Assembly: GCA_046343015.1 (NCBI GenBank)
Contig: JBKDOL010000121.1
Coordinates: forward strand, 62,001-126,000
Origin: BJ22 sp021298375
GTDB taxonomy: Bacteria > Planctomycetota > Planctomycetia > Pirellulales > Pirellulaceae
Direction: 5' to 3'
Length of the DNA: 64,000 nucleotides
Shown here: piece by piece, positions 18,150 to 32,103 of the stretch
Numbering within the stretch: position 1 is the stretch's first letter
Layout of the letters: every line of letters starts with the position of its first letter
Notes under the pieces: generated by a model
Database searches by the model: none
What the model saw: only the letters and a program-made list of their open reading frames with translations
Told to the model about the DNA's origin: nothing
Program-made: the position numbers and the translations under genes

Positions 18150-18620
18150 CTACCACGCGAAATGGGCAAACGCCTTGTTGGCTTCGGCCATGCGGTGGGT
18201 ATTTTCGCGACGGGTCACTGCGACGCCTTCGCGGTTGTAAGCGGCCACCAGTTCGTCGGCCAGCTTCAATGCCGTGGGACGCCCCTTCTTTTCGCGAACG
18301 GCCATCAGCAACCAGCGGATGGCAAGCGACTGTTGTCGTTGGCGATTGACCTGCATCGGAACCTGATACGAGGCGCCACCGACCCGCTTGCTGCGAACTT
18401 CGATGTGAGGCTTTACGTTTTCCACCGCTTGCAGAAAGACCTCGATCGGTTCGCGGTCCGGCAGGCGGGATTTAATTTCGTCGAGCGCATCGTAAAAAAT
18501 CCGTTGCGCGACGGCCTTTTTGCCGCTCCACATCATGCAGTTGATGAATTTACCGGCCAATTCCGAACCGTACTTCGGGTCGGGCTTGAGATGCGAACGA
18601 CTGGCTGTGATACGTCCCAT
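18150..18620 (-). CDS. rpsG: 30S ribosomal protein S7
   Basis: Primary 16S rRNA-binding protein that nucleates assembly of the 30S head. From the ATG at 18620 it has 156 residues, exactly the family length, starting MGRITASRSH and ending ANKAFAHFAW. The conserved core RVGGASYQVPMQV and the GRPTALKLADELVAAYN stretch are present. The open frame upstream of 18620 is unsupported. It follows rpsL by 155 bp. Confidence 0.96.
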   Translation of the reverse strand: MGRITASRSHLKPDPKYGSELAGKFINCMMWSGKKAVAQRIFYDALDEIKSRLPDREPIEVFLQAVENVKPHIEVRSKRVGGASYQVPMQVNRQRQQSLAIRWLLMAVREKKGRPTALKLADELVAAYNREGVAVTRRENTHRMAEANKAFAHFAW

Positions 18621-18775
18621 ATGATTCCGATGAACTTTCGATTGCCCGGGCCCCACTGAACTGATTGCCCAGCTCGTTGGACCACTTTTGAATGGCTGAA
18701 TGATTCCGCTAAAAAACCTTCGGCTCAACGCCAGCGATCGGGTCAAACCGATCGGCTCAAGCCGGCTTCGCTTTA

Positions 18776-19186
18776 CTACTTCTTCCCGCCCTTGGCCGGA
18801 GCAGCTGCCTTGCCGGCCGCAGGCCGCTTGGAGCCGTACTTGCTGCGAGCTTGACGCCGCTTTTCGACACCGAGCGTGTCGCGGGTGCCACGAATGATGT
18901 GGTACCGCACGCCTGGCAGGTCCCGAACACGACCACCGCGAACGAGGACGATCGAGTGTTCTTGAAGATTGTGACCTTCACCGGGAATGTAAACAGTCAC
19001 TTCCTTGCCGTTAGACAACCGCACACGGGCGATCTTCCGGAGAGCCGAGTTCGGCTTCTTCGGGGTCATGGTCCGCACTTGCAAGCAGACTCCTTGCTTG
19101 AAGGCGCACTTGTCGAGCACGGGGCTCTTGGAGAAGACCCGCTTATCGCGGCGTTTTTTCCGGATCAACTGATTAATCGTGGGCAT
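18776..19186 (-). CDS. rpsL: 30S ribosomal protein S12
   Basis: Decoding-centre protein of the small subunit, 136 residues. The loop TPKKPNSALRK keeps the lysine usually altered in streptomycin resistance, and the second loop GGRVRDLPGVRYH is standard, so the sequence predicts streptomycin sensitivity. The C-terminus has an Ala/Gly/Lys tail (about 15 residues) longer than in E. coli. It lies 189 bp downstream of rpoC, continuing the rpoBC-str arrangement. Confidence 0.96.
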   Translation of the reverse strand: MPTINQLIRKKRRDKRVFSKSPVLDKCAFKQGVCLQVRTMTPKKPNSALRKIARVRLSNGKEVTVYIPGEGHNLQEHSIVLVRGGRVRDLPGVRYHIIRGTRDTLGVEKRRQARSKYGSKRPAAGKAAAPAKGGKK

Positions 19187-19375
19187 GCTGTCGTCACTTT
19201 TTCCAAGCTAAAGATCCGCCCCCGCCCGGGAGCGAATCCATAAAGGTAATGGTTTTTACTCAATCGTCAACTCAAAACGAAAAAAAGGCCAAATTCGCCA
19301 ATTTTTCGCCAAACTTGAGGCTGCCAGAGGGCAAGCGGGGCCTGCCCACCGGCAAATCCTGCGAAAACTGGAAAG

Positions 19376-22300
19376 TTATTGGTCTGACTCCTCGCCGCCC
19401 GCGTCGAGTTCCCCTTCCAGTTCCTGCACCTCCTCCTCCGAAACAAAGTGGCTGGAGGCCGCCGCATCCGCTCCGAAATCGAGGTCGGCAGTCGCCGTGT
19501 TGGCTGAACCGCTGCCCGATTCCAGCAAGGGGAAGCTTGCTTCCAGGGTTTGGCTGGGAGCCGCCGAAATCTGCCGCATCGCCTCGAGGTTGTACTGAAT
19601 TTCGGAGTCTTGGAAGGTACGGAAGCCCGTTCCAGCCGGAATCAAGTGCCCGAGGATGACGTTCTCCTTCAGCCCGACCAAGTGATCGACCTTGCCAGCC
19701 AACGCCGCCTCAGTCAAGACTTTCGTCGTCTCCTGGAAGCTGGCCGCCGAGATGAAGCTGCTGCTTTGTACCGACGCCTTGGTGATCCCGAGCAACTGGG
19801 CCTTGGACTCTGCCGACTTGGGCTTGGTCCCCTTGGCAATCTTTCCACCAGCAGCCTCGATCTTGGCGTTCTCTTCCTCAATGTGCGACTTGAGGACAAT
19901 TGCGCCCTTCTCGAACGAACTGTCGCCCGCGTCAGTGATCTTCAGGCACTTCTCCAGTTCCTCGTTGACGCGACGCAAATCAAAGCGATCGAGCACCATC
20001 CCGGCGAGGAGATTGGTGTCACCAGGCTTCTCAACCTTCACCTTGCGGAGCATGCGGGCCACGATCACTTCAATGTGCTTGTCGTTGATCTCCACCCGCT
20101 GGCTGCGGTAGACCTGCTGAACTTCCTGCAGCAGGTAACGCTGCACTTCTTCCTCACCCGAAACGTCGAGGATGTCGTGGGGGACCAGCGGCCCGTCGAC
20201 CAATTGCTGGCCAGCGGTGACGTAGTCGCCCGAGTGAACGCGGAACCGCTTGCCTGGCGGCACAAGGTGCTCGCGCTCCAAGCCAGCTTCTTCATTGCGC
20301 ACGATAATCGTCCGCTTGTTTCGCTTCTTCTCGTTCTTGATCTCGACAATCCCGTCGATTTCCGAAAGGACTGCGGGGTCCTTTGGCTTGCGAGCCTCAA
20401 AAATCTCGGTCACCCGCGGCAAACCACCGGTGATATCCGAAACACCACCCGCTTCGCGAGGCGTTTCAGCCACCGCCGCACCGGCGGAGATCTGGTCACC
20501 TTCCTGAACGATGATGTGAGCCCGTTCCGGGAGGTAGTAAACGTCCAGGGTCTTGCCCGACTCGTCCTCGATCACGATTTGTGGATGCAGGTCGCCGCGG
20601 AAGTCGATAATCGATCGTCGGAGCGTTCCGCTGGAGTCCCGCTCTTCCTTCATTGTCTCGCCTTCCACCACGTCTTCGTAGCGAACTCGGCCGGAGACTT
20701 CCGAAAGCACAGGGATGGCGTGTGGATTCCACTGGCAAAGCACCGAGTTGGGCTCGACCGTCTGGTCTTCCTTCACCAGCAGGACGGCACCGGCCGGCAC
20801 CTTGTGGTTTTCCAACTCGCGACCGCGCGGGTCGATAATCGAAATCTCACCGGTCCGGTTCAAGACGACGCTGTCGCCCTTGTCGTTGGTGACATAGCGC
20901 ATCCGGGTCAGCTTGACGATACCTGACTTCTTGCAGCGCTTCTCATTTTCTTCCGCAACCCGACCAGCCACACCACCGAAGTGGAACGTTCGCATGGTCA
21001 GCTGCGTACCGGGCTCGCCGATACTTTGGGCTGCGATGATGCCAACGGCCATGCCTTCTTCGACCATCGCCCCGGTGGACATGTCCATGCCGTAGCAGAG
21101 TTGGCAGACGCCGAGCGCCGCTTCGCAGGTCATCGGACTGCGGACCTGGATCTTTTCCAGACCCATTTCCTCAATCTTGCGGGCCTGCTCCAGCGTGATC
21201 ATCTCGTTTTCCTTGACGATCTGCTCATCCGTAATCGGATTGACAATGCTGTGCCTGGAAACGCGTCCATTGATCGCGGTTGCAAGTCGAACTTCGACCT
21301 GCTCACCGCGATAGATCACCCCCTTGGTGATGCCACGCGAAGTGCCGCAATCCTTGCAGGTGACGACGACGTTCTGGGCAACGTCCGCCAACTTGCGGGT
21401 CAAGTAACCCGAGTCGGCTGTCTTCAACGCCGTATCGGCCAAACCCTTGCGGGCCCCGTGCGTCGAGCTGAAGTACTCCAGCACCGTCAAGCCTTCGCGG
21501 AAGTTCGCCTTGATCGGGGTCTCGATGATCTCACCGGTTGGCTTGGCCATCAAACCACGCATTCCGGCCAGCTGCCGAATCTGCTCGACACCACCGCGGG
21601 CGCCGGAGTGAGCCATCAAGAACACGGGGTTGACGTAGCCGCCGACGCGATCGTCGTGCTCCATCGCCTTCATCATGTTCTTGGTGATCTGTTCCCGGGC
21701 GTGCGTCCAGGTCTCCAGCACCTTGTTGTAACGCTCCTGCTCGGTGATCGCTCCGCGCTCGAAGTGCTTCCGCAACTTGAGCACTTCCTTCTCGGCCTCA
21801 CCAATAAACTGGGTCTTGGTGTCCGGCGTAACCAAGTCATCGGTCGCAAACGACAGACCGCTGCGGGTACTTTCGCGGAACCCGAGCTGGTTCATGTCAT
21901 CGAGCAACTTGATCGTCGCCCGGCGTCCAAGTACCTGGTAGCAGTCGGAAATCACGACGGAAAGGTCGCTGCTCTTGAGGTTGTGATTGTAATAGTCCAT
22001 TCCCTGCGGCAGCATCTGATTGAACAGAATCCGCCCGTAGGAAGTCGTGATGATCCGGCTTTCGGATCGTTCGTCTTCGTTCAGCCGAACCTTGCGGCCT
22101 TCGGGGAGGCGAACGCGAATCTTGGCGTGCATCGTGATTACGTGCTGGGCGTAGGCCATCTCGGCCTCGGCAAACGACGCAAACGTCATCCCCTCGCCTT
22201 TTTGCCCCGGCAGTACCAGGGAGATGTAATAGCAACCCATCACCGTGTCCTGCGAAGGACTCATGATCGGCTTGCCATTGGACGGCGCGAAGATGTTATT

Positions 22301-23755
22301 GGTCGACATCATCAGCGTGTGGGCCTCGACCTGGGCCTCAATCGAAAGCGGCAGGTGAACCGCCATCTGGTCGCCGTCAAAGTCGGCATTGAAGCCTTTG
22401 CAGACCAGCGGATGGAGATGGATGGCATTCCCCTCCACCAACACCGGTTCAAACGCCTGGATACCCATCCGGTGAAGCGTCGGGGCGCGATTGAGGAGCA
22501 CCGGGTGATTCTGGATGACCTGCTCCAGGATGTCCCAAACTTCCTCGTCCTTCCGTTCAAGCATCTTCTTGGCGCTCTTGATCGTGTCCGCATGCCCCAA
22601 TTCCTTGAGCTTGCGGATGATGAACGGCTGGTAGAGTTCCAGGGCAATCTTCTTGGGCAAACCGCACTGATGCAACTTCAGTCGCGGACCAACGACAATC
22701 ACGCTGCGAGCCGAATAATCGACTCGCTTGCCGAGCAGGTTCTCGCGGAACCGCCCCTGCTTACCCTTGATCATGTCGGTGAGCGACTTCAGCGGCCGGT
22801 TGCTCGAACCCAGCACCGGGCGCTTGCAGCGATTGTTGTCGAACAAGGCATCAACCGATTGCTGCAGCATCCGCTTCTCGTTGCGGATGATCACTTCGGG
22901 AGCATTCAAATCAACCAGTTTCCGCAACCGGTTGTTGCGGTTGATGATGCGGCGATAGAGGTCGTTCAGATCGCTCGTCGCAAAATTGCCTGACTCGAGC
23001 AGAACCAGCGGCCGCAAATCCGGCGGAATGACCGGAATCACGTCGAGCACCATCCACTCGGGCTTGTTGTCGCTGTCGCGAATCGACTCGACAATCTTCA
23101 GGCGATTGGTCAGGTCCTTGCGCTTCTGCTTGGAGTTGGTCGTCGCCAACTCGCCGCGCAACTCTTCGCTCAGCTTGACCAGGTCAAGGCTTGCGAGCAA
23201 ATCGCGAACCGCTTCCGCGCCCATCCCCGCCTTGAACGAACCGTCACCGTACTTCTGCCGGGCTTCGCGGTACTGTTCCTCGGTCAGCAGTTGCTGCTTT
23301 TCCAGGTCGGTTGAACCGGGGTCGGTCACGACGTAGTCCTGGAAATAAATCACCTTCTCCAGACTGGTGGTCTTCATGTCGAGCAAGTTACCGAGGCGGC
23401 TCGGCATGGCCTTGAAGAACCAGATGTGGACGACCGGAGCCGCCAATTCAATATGACCCATCCGTTTGCGGCGGACCCGGGAGTGGGTGACCTTGACGCC
23501 GCAGCGGTCGCAGATCATCCCCTTGTATTTCATCCCGCGATACTTGCCGCAGGCGCATTCCCAGTCCTTTTCCGGACCAAAGATCCGCTCACAAAAAAGC
23601 CCGTCCTTTTCCGGGCGGTAAGTCCGATAGTTGATCGTTTCGGGCTTCTTGACCTCGCCCATCGACCAGCTGCGAATGTCGTGCGGCCGGGCCAAGCTGA
23701 TCTTGACGGAGGCGTAGTCATTGATGCGGTCATAAGAGGTGTCGGCAATGGCCAT
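19376..23755 (-). CDS. rpoC: DNA-directed RNA polymerase subunit beta-prime
   Basis: Largest catalytic subunit of RNA polymerase (1459 residues). The catalytic magnesium loop NADFDGDQM is present. N-terminal zinc cysteines appear in CACGKYRGMKYKGMICDRCG, and the second zinc site in CKDCGTSRG with later CEAALGVCQLCYG. The C-terminus has an acidic tail (EEEVQELEGELDAGGEESDQ). The ATG at 23755 has aaaggag 9 bases upstream, which decides it over the in-frame TTG at 23782. It follows rpoB by 116 bp. Confidence 0.97.
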   Translation of the reverse strand: MAIADTSYDRINDYASVKISLARPHDIRSWSMGEVKKPETINYRTYRPEKDGLFCERIFGPEKDWECACGKYRGMKYKGMICDRCGVKVTHSRVRRKRMGHIELAAPVVHIWFFKAMPSRLGNLLDMKTTSLEKVIYFQDYVVTDPGSTDLEKQQLLTEEQYREARQKYGDGSFKAGMGAEAVRDLLASLDLVKLSEELRGELATTNSKQKRKDLTNRLKIVESIRDSDNKPEWMVLDVIPVIPPDLRPLVLLESGNFATSDLNDLYRRIINRNNRLRKLVDLNAPEVIIRNEKRMLQQSVDALFDNNRCKRPVLGSSNRPLKSLTDMIKGKQGRFRENLLGKRVDYSARSVIVVGPRLKLHQCGLPKKIALELYQPFIIRKLKELGHADTIKSAKKMLERKDEEVWDILEQVIQNHPVLLNRAPTLHRMGIQAFEPVLVEGNAIHLHPLVCKGFNADFDGDQMAVHLPLSIEAQVEAHTLMMSTNNIFAPSNGKPIMSPSQDTVMGCYYISLVLPGQKGEGMTFASFAEAEMAYAQHVITMHAKIRVRLPEGRKVRLNEDERSESRIITTSYGRILFNQMLPQGMDYYNHNLKSSDLSVVISDCYQVLGRRATIKLLDDMNQLGFRESTRSGLSFATDDLVTPDTKTQFIGEAEKEVLKLRKHFERGAITEQERYNKVLETWTHAREQITKNMMKAMEHDDRVGGYVNPVFLMAHSGARGGVEQIRQLAGMRGLMAKPTGEIIETPIKANFREGLTVLEYFSSTHGARKGLADTALKTADSGYLTRKLADVAQNVVVTCKDCGTSRGITKGVIYRGEQVEVRLATAINGRVSRHSIVNPITDEQIVKENEMITLEQARKIEEMGLEKIQVRSPMTCEAALGVCQLCYGMDMSTGAMVEEGMAVGIIAAQSIGEPGTQLTMRTFHFGGVAGRVAEENEKRCKKSGIVKLTRMRYVTNDKGDSVVLNRTGEISIIDPRGRELENHKVPAGAVLLVKEDQTVEPNSVLCQWNPHAIPVLSEVSGRVRYEDVVEGETMKEERDSSGTLRRSIIDFRGDLHPQIVIEDESGKTLDVYYLPERAHIIVQEGDQISAGAAVAETPREAGGVSDITGGLPRVTEIFEARKPKDPAVLSEIDGIVEIKNEKKRNKRTIIVRNEEAGLEREHLVPPGKRFRVHSGDYVTAGQQLVDGPLVPHDILDVSGEEEVQRYLLQEVQQVYRSQRVEINDKHIEVIVARMLRKVKVEKPGDTNLLAGMVLDRFDLRRVNEELEKCLKITDAGDSSFEKGAIVLKSHIEEENAKIEAAGGKIAKGTKPKSAESKAQLLGITKASVQSSSFISAASFQETTKVLTEAALAGKVDHLVGLKENVILGHLIPAGTGFRTFQDSEIQYNLEAMRQISAAPSQTLEASFPLLESGSGSANTATADLDFGADAAASSHFVSEEEVQELEGELDAGGEESDQ

Positions 23756-23871
23756 CTTCACCTGCTCCTTTAGAAAATCCAATTTGTGCGTCTAGTCCCG
23801 AAGCCAAACCGCGTCCAGCGGGCGAGGGTCTCACTGACCTCCACTCGCCCGGCCGAACGTTCATCAGACCG

Positions 23872-27606
<3,735 letters not shown>

Positions 27607-29512
27607 GGTACGGAAGTCTCCCTATCTTGTTCCAGCCACTATTCGCTGCCGAGCGCAGATGCTCCAGCCACAGCACAGGTCGGCGGCCACATCAGCCCAG
27701 CCGCCCAACCGAACCCAACCAAATGACGCTTCTGCCGATCGCAGAGCCTGCCCTGCCACCCAGCGCCCGCCCTGCCACCCAGCACCGATTGCCGCCCGCA
27801 TTTCGCAGACCATGCAATCCAGGAACCGAGCAAGCCGGAGCACCCAAGCAGAGCGGACAGTTTGTTCACCTGCCATCCAAGTTGAGTCCAGACAAAAAGA
27901 AAACGCCGCCGCTCGATCCCTTCGAACGCCGCGCGTGAAAATCCGGATTGTGTTGAAGCCAAATCCAAGTTTCGCACTGCTCAGAAACTTCGCCCCTGCT
28001 GGGTGCCGACAACCACCATCATGCCTCCCAGCCTGGCTGCCTTGCCCGCGCTGTTCGACATTGCCAACTGCCACCACCCGCCGCCGTGCGCCAATCACCC
28101 TGCTTGAACTATTTGAGCTCGATTCAGTTTCAGCTGAGTCGTTCAAGTGAGTCGACAAAACGAGTTATCCAATCGCCGCAGTCCAGGGGCCCTGCCAATC
28201 AATGTCTGCCTGTTGGTCAATTCGTTCAGTTGAACTGGTAATCACCGAACAAACACCGCAACTGCCGCTCCGGAAATTGTCTTCTCCAACAATTACCAGC
28301 ACCGCTCGCCGCCCACCAGACTCACACTGTGGAAGCACTCCCCAAACCCACACTCAGAAACACCGTCTCTACCAACATCTCTTCGCACCGCTCAGCCCGA
28401 CCCGCGTCGCCGCCGAAATGGCACAAAAAAACTGGCTCACCAACTCACGCCCGCTCTCGCCTGTCGCCCGTCGCCCGTCGCCAATGCCGCCTCGCCTCAC
28501 CGATTTGTCACCGCTTGACTGAATCCGCCTCGCCGAGCATGCAGCTCGCTCAGCAGACCAGCCACACCCATTTCGCTCATCACCCAGTCAGCCCAACAAA
28601 GTCAGCCCAACCGAACCGTGTCAAGCTTTGAGGCGAAGTCCCAGCCACCTGATTCAGGTAACCGTGGTTTCGAACCAACCGATGCAAACAAAAAGGATCA
28701 GAAACAAATCAGACAGACCGATGCCCCGCAAGGGTCCAGCACCAGACGACTCGCCGCCGCGGGTCATCCAGTAAAGCCTGCTATAGCACCGCTACGTTTT
28801 TGCTGAGGAGAATCAACTTGGCGAGTCAGCTCCCTAAAGACCCAGACCCCAACTCGCTCGACCAAGAGCCAGCTCTCGACTTAAACCGATTCCAAGTTCC
28901 TGCTTTACCCGCTGGTCTTGCTTCAACCGCTGTTGCTGCGTCGCCCGGTTTGTACTTCACCCCAGTTCCTGCTTCGCAGCGAATGAGCCGTGGTTGAAGT
29001 CAAGCCGCATTGGCTCTCCCCGCCCGCATCTCAATCGCAACGCGAATCAATCCCAACGGGAACCGCACCCAAGGCGAATGGCGCCCGGTGCAAGTTGAAC
29101 TCAGGGCAAATTGAACTCAGGGCAGATTGAACTCAGGGCAGATTGAACTCAGTGCGAACTCAATTCCACCGCGAGTTTCTGCCTCAGCGACGGCCACTCG
29201 TTTGTCGCAATTGCACAAACCCGGAACTGCCGCTGGCAACCAAAGCAAGGTTCGCAGACCAATCTCGGTCCGCTTGGGAACCAGAGTCCAGTCCACGAGA
29301 ACCAGGAAAACACGTTCGTCGACAGCAACCCCTGTTGAGCGAAAACCGAAACCCACCACAGCAGACCGACTCAAGCCACGACCCGCCAACAAGGTTGACG
29401 GGCTAACGACCAGAACGGGACCACCCAACTTGCCTAATCGTAGCAAACAATGAGGCGAAACTGAACATGGTGCCGGGTAAGGGCAAAGCAATCGAGACCG
29501 GGGAAAGCCGAA
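27607..29512. other. 1.9-kb gene-free region between rplL and rpoB
   Basis: In most bacteria rplL and rpoB are separated by far less. Small open frames here have no family similarity and low-complexity translations. The plus strand is rich in C and A (so a transcript toward rpoB would be rich in G and U), with degenerate short repeats such as gccctgccacccagc near 27750 and 27770 and a 16-bp tandem array at 29095-29158. A long 5' leader or rpoB promoter region is possible; I could not identify a convincing promoter. Confidence 0.7.
29095..29158. repeat. 16-bp tandem repeat, four copies
   Basis: Units ttgaactcagggcaaa, ttgaactcagggcaga (twice) and ttgaactcagtgcgaa repeat exactly every 16 bp in the gap between rplL and rpoB. 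Confidence 0.95.
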
Positions 29513-29923
29513 CTACTTCAGTTCGACAACGCCGCCGGCTGCTTCGATTTCCGACTTGATCTTGGCAGCTTCGTCCTTGGAGACGCCGCCCTTGACGGTC
29601 ACTGGGGCGCCTTCGACCATCTTCTTGGCGTCCATCAGCGAGGCGCCAGTGATGTTCTTGACCACCTTGACGACTTCCAGCTTCTTGTCGCCGGCATTGG
29701 CCAAAACGACGTCGAATTCGGTCTTTTCTGCAGCCGCAGCAGCCCCGCCAACGGGCCCACCCGGAGCAGCCATGACCACGGCACCGCCAGCAGCCGGCTC
29801 GATGCCGTACTGGGCCTTCAGGTAATCGCTCAGTTCCTTGGCTTGCTTCAAGGTCAAACCGGCGATCTGGTCGCCGATGGTCTTGGTTTCAGCCGAAAAT
29901 TCCATGGTTGCGCTGTCAGACAT
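29513..29923 (-). CDS. rplL: 50S ribosomal protein L7/L12
   Basis: Stalk protein that recruits translation factors; 136 residues. The N-terminal dimerisation helices lead to an Ala/Gly-rich hinge (residues 45-65), then the C-terminal domain EKTEFDVVLANAGDKKLEVV and KNITGASLMDAKKMVEGAP, ending EIEAAGGVVELK. An agggtg site 8 bases upstream supports the ATG at 29923. It follows rplJ after 390 bp, an unusually long gap for this pair. Confidence 0.96.
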   Translation of the reverse strand: MSDSATMEFSAETKTIGDQIAGLTLKQAKELSDYLKAQYGIEPAAGGAVVMAAPGGPVGGAAAAAEKTEFDVVLANAGDKKLEVVKVVKNITGASLMDAKKMVEGAPVTVKGGVSKDEAAKIKSEIEAAGGVVELK

Positions 29924-30313
29924 TGCTCGTCACCCTTTCTTCGAAATCGAGCCGCACGACAAATACGGCTCTGCTCAAAAATCACCAGTTCAATTGTGAA
30001 ACAAGTATTTTAAGTTCCCCGGCGGAACCACCTGGTCCAGTCTTCCAGACCTTGGTCCCACCCGAAAACATCCAAAACAATCGGAGTGCTTGAATTCAAT
30101 CGTTTTTTGAATTCAATCGTGTTTGAATTCCCACCCCGGGCCAAGCCCAAGGGGGTTCGGGGCAACTCATTTGAGTGGCCCGCTGGCAACCTTGCCGAAG
30201 AAACGCCTGGCAACCTTGCCCGACCGCGAAAAATCCAGCCACTCGTCAGCGAGCTTCTCCGAAACCAAGCCAAATTTGCCTGATCCAGCGAGCGCGACTG
30301 TTCTCGAGCGAAC
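29924..30313. other. 390-bp spacer between rplJ and rplL
   Basis: Holds a 17-bp tandem repeat (30090-30130) and a separate ~22-bp imperfect duplication around 30182-30224 (shared ctggcaaccttgcc). No gene or clear terminator. Confidence 0.65.
30090..30130. repeat. 17-bp tandem repeat, about 2.5 copies
   Basis: ttgaattcaatcgtttt at 30090-30106 is repeated as ttgaattcaatcgtgt at 30107-30122 and partially (ttgaattc) at 30123-30130. Confidence 0.9.
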
Positions 30314-30835
30314 CTAGCCGTTCTTTTCGCCAGCTTGTTCGATTTGGCTGGCCAATTTGCCAGCCGGGGCAATGATTTGGGCTCCCAACTTGCGGCCCGG
30401 TCCGAGAATCTGCCCGACCAGCATGCTGAGCTGCTCTTGGCGATTCGGCCATTTGCTGATCTCAGCCACTTTCTCCGGGCTGAGTCGCTCGCCGTCCATG
30501 ACGCCGCCGCGGGTCTTGAACGCGGCAAACTTTTCGTCCTTGTCCAGGCCGGTCACTTCCTTGACGAGGGAGATGAAGTCCTCCCCTCCGTAAAGAACTG
30601 CCGCCGTACCCTTCAGTCCTTCGAACGCCGGCCCCAAGTTTGTTCCCTTGGTGGCCAACCGCGCCAGGCTGTTTTTGATGACCAAGACACCAATCTTCTT
30701 GTCGCGCAACTTTTTGCGGAGTTCCGCGGTCAGTTCCGAATTCAAACCGACCATGTTGCCGACCACGCAGTCCTGAACACCGTTCAGGCGACGTTTGATG
30801 TCGTCAGCTACCAGACCTTTGACTAACTTGCTCAT
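30314..30835 (-). CDS. rplJ: 50S ribosomal protein L10
   Basis: Base of the L7/L12 stalk; 173 residues, the usual length. It starts MSKLVKGLVADDIKRRL and has VIKNSLARLA and FEGLKGTAAVLYGGED, typical of L10. The C-terminal helix that binds L12 dimers is Gly/Lys/Gln rich. In many bacteria L10 with L12 represses its own translation by binding the leader; the 336-bp upstream gap could hold such a leader, but I did not identify the kink-turn. Confidence 0.95.
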   Translation of the reverse strand: MSKLVKGLVADDIKRRLNGVQDCVVGNMVGLNSELTAELRKKLRDKKIGVLVIKNSLARLATKGTNLGPAFEGLKGTAAVLYGGEDFISLVKEVTGLDKDEKFAAFKTRGGVMDGERLSPEKVAEISKWPNRQEQLSMLVGQILGPGRKLGAQIIAPAGKLASQIEQAGEKNG

Positions 30836-31171
30836 ATCTGTTTTGCCTCAGACCAAATGGCACCAGCCACTTGGCTCGCTGAAATCACTAAACCCAGTTT
30901 AACTCTCAACCCTGCCCCGTTCGATCACTCGTCCCACAGGCTCTCGCTCAGAAAGCGACTCCCATTTCGGACTGACGAACATCGAACGAAACCGACCTCA
31001 ACCTGACAAGGAATGTGTTCTCGTTCGAGAAGCGCGAACGATGGACCACATTCACTACCCACTCATTCTTCAAACGCCCAAATTCAGGTTTCCAACTGGC
31101 TGATTGACTCGAACCCGGCCCGATGGCGAGCTCCAGCCGCCCCGACCCAGCCGGGGCACAGCCACCTGACG
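30836..31171. other. 336-bp spacer between rplA and rplJ, possible L10 leader
   Basis: No gene seen. Position is where an L10 autoregulatory leader occurs in many bacteria; I could not establish the structure by eye. Confidence 0.4.
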
Positions 31172-31849
31172 TTAGGCTGCGACAGTCACCCCGGGGCTCA
31201 TCGTCGCCGAAATCGAAATTCCCTTCACATAAGCCCCCTTCACCGCTGCCGGCTTCAGGTTCTGTATGAAGTCAATAAAAGCCTGAATGTTTTCAAGCAG
31301 TTTTTGCGGCTCAAAACTGAGCCGACCAACGACCGCGTGCACATTGCCGCCCGCATCATTGCGGAACTCAACCTTGCCCGCCTTGTATTCCTTAACAGCC
31401 GTCGCGACGTCCGGGGTAACCGTTCCCGCCCGAGGCGAAGGCATCAAACCACGAGGACCCAACACCCGCCCCAGAGGACCAACCAAACCCATCATGTCGG
31501 GAGCAGCAATGCAGACGTCGAAGTCCATCCAACCTTCCTGGATCCGCTTCGACAAGTCTTCCTGGCCAACGACGTCAGCTCCAGCAGCCTTCGCGGCGTC
31601 CGCAGCCGGTCCCTTAGCAAACACGACGACGCGTTGCGTCTTGCCGATGCCATGAGGCAGCACGAGCGAACCGCGGACCAACTGGTCAGCCTGCTTGGCG
31701 TCAATTCCCAGTCGCATGTGAACTTCGACGGTCTGGTCAAACTTTCGCGGCTTGAAACCCTTGAGGATTTCAACTGCCTTGACCAGCGGAACTGCGTCTG
31801 CCGGAACCTTCTTCGCCATTTCCCGTTGTGCTTTTGATTGCTTTGCCAT
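31172..31849 (-). CDS. rplA: 50S ribosomal protein L1
   Basis: Forms the L1 stalk and represses the L11 operon in many bacteria; 225 residues from the ATG at 31849. Landmarks are the stretches FDQTVEVHMRLGID, RGSLVLPHGIGKTQRV and GLMPSPRAGTVTPDV, and the C-terminal KPAAVKGAYVKGISISATMSPGV. The start at 31849 (MAKQSKAQRE) fits the family better than a TTG nine bases earlier. It follows rplK by 254 bp. Confidence 0.95.
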   Translation of the reverse strand: MAKQSKAQREMAKKVPADAVPLVKAVEILKGFKPRKFDQTVEVHMRLGIDAKQADQLVRGSLVLPHGIGKTQRVVVFAKGPAADAAKAAGADVVGQEDLSKRIQEGWMDFDVCIAAPDMMGLVGPLGRVLGPRGLMPSPRAGTVTPDVATAVKEYKAGKVEFRNDAGGNVHAVVGRLSFEPQKLLENIQAFIDFIQNLKPAAVKGAYVKGISISATMSPGVTVAA

Positions 31850-32103
31850 GATTCTCAACTACCCAGCTGCTGCCTGTTTGATTGATTTGCCTTGTGATTC
31901 TTCCGGTTGGCACTTGGCCGTCGCCAACCACCAGTCGAAAACAATGTTGCCAAGCTTGCCTTCGCGCCGAATTTGCCTTGTTTCGGACACCCAATCAGCT
32001 CGCCGCCAACCTCAACTAATCCCGCTCCCTCATTCGCTACCGCACTGAACACCGCGTTGCCTGACACCGCGTTGAGTCACGCAGCGGCCTGCGTTCGTCA
32101 GCC

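Noticed and set aside
15631..18240. 869-codon open frame on the plus strand over fusA
   Set aside because: Antisense to a clear EF-G gene; its translation lacks family motifs and arises from codon bias in GC-rich DNA.
20981..22993. 670-codon open frame antisense to rpoC
   Set aside because: Shadow of rpoC; His/Arg/Leu-rich composition typical of antisense frames.
28655..28680. Palindrome ggtttcgaacc suggesting a tRNA T-arm
   Set aside because: No cloverleaf can be built from the surrounding bases on either strand.
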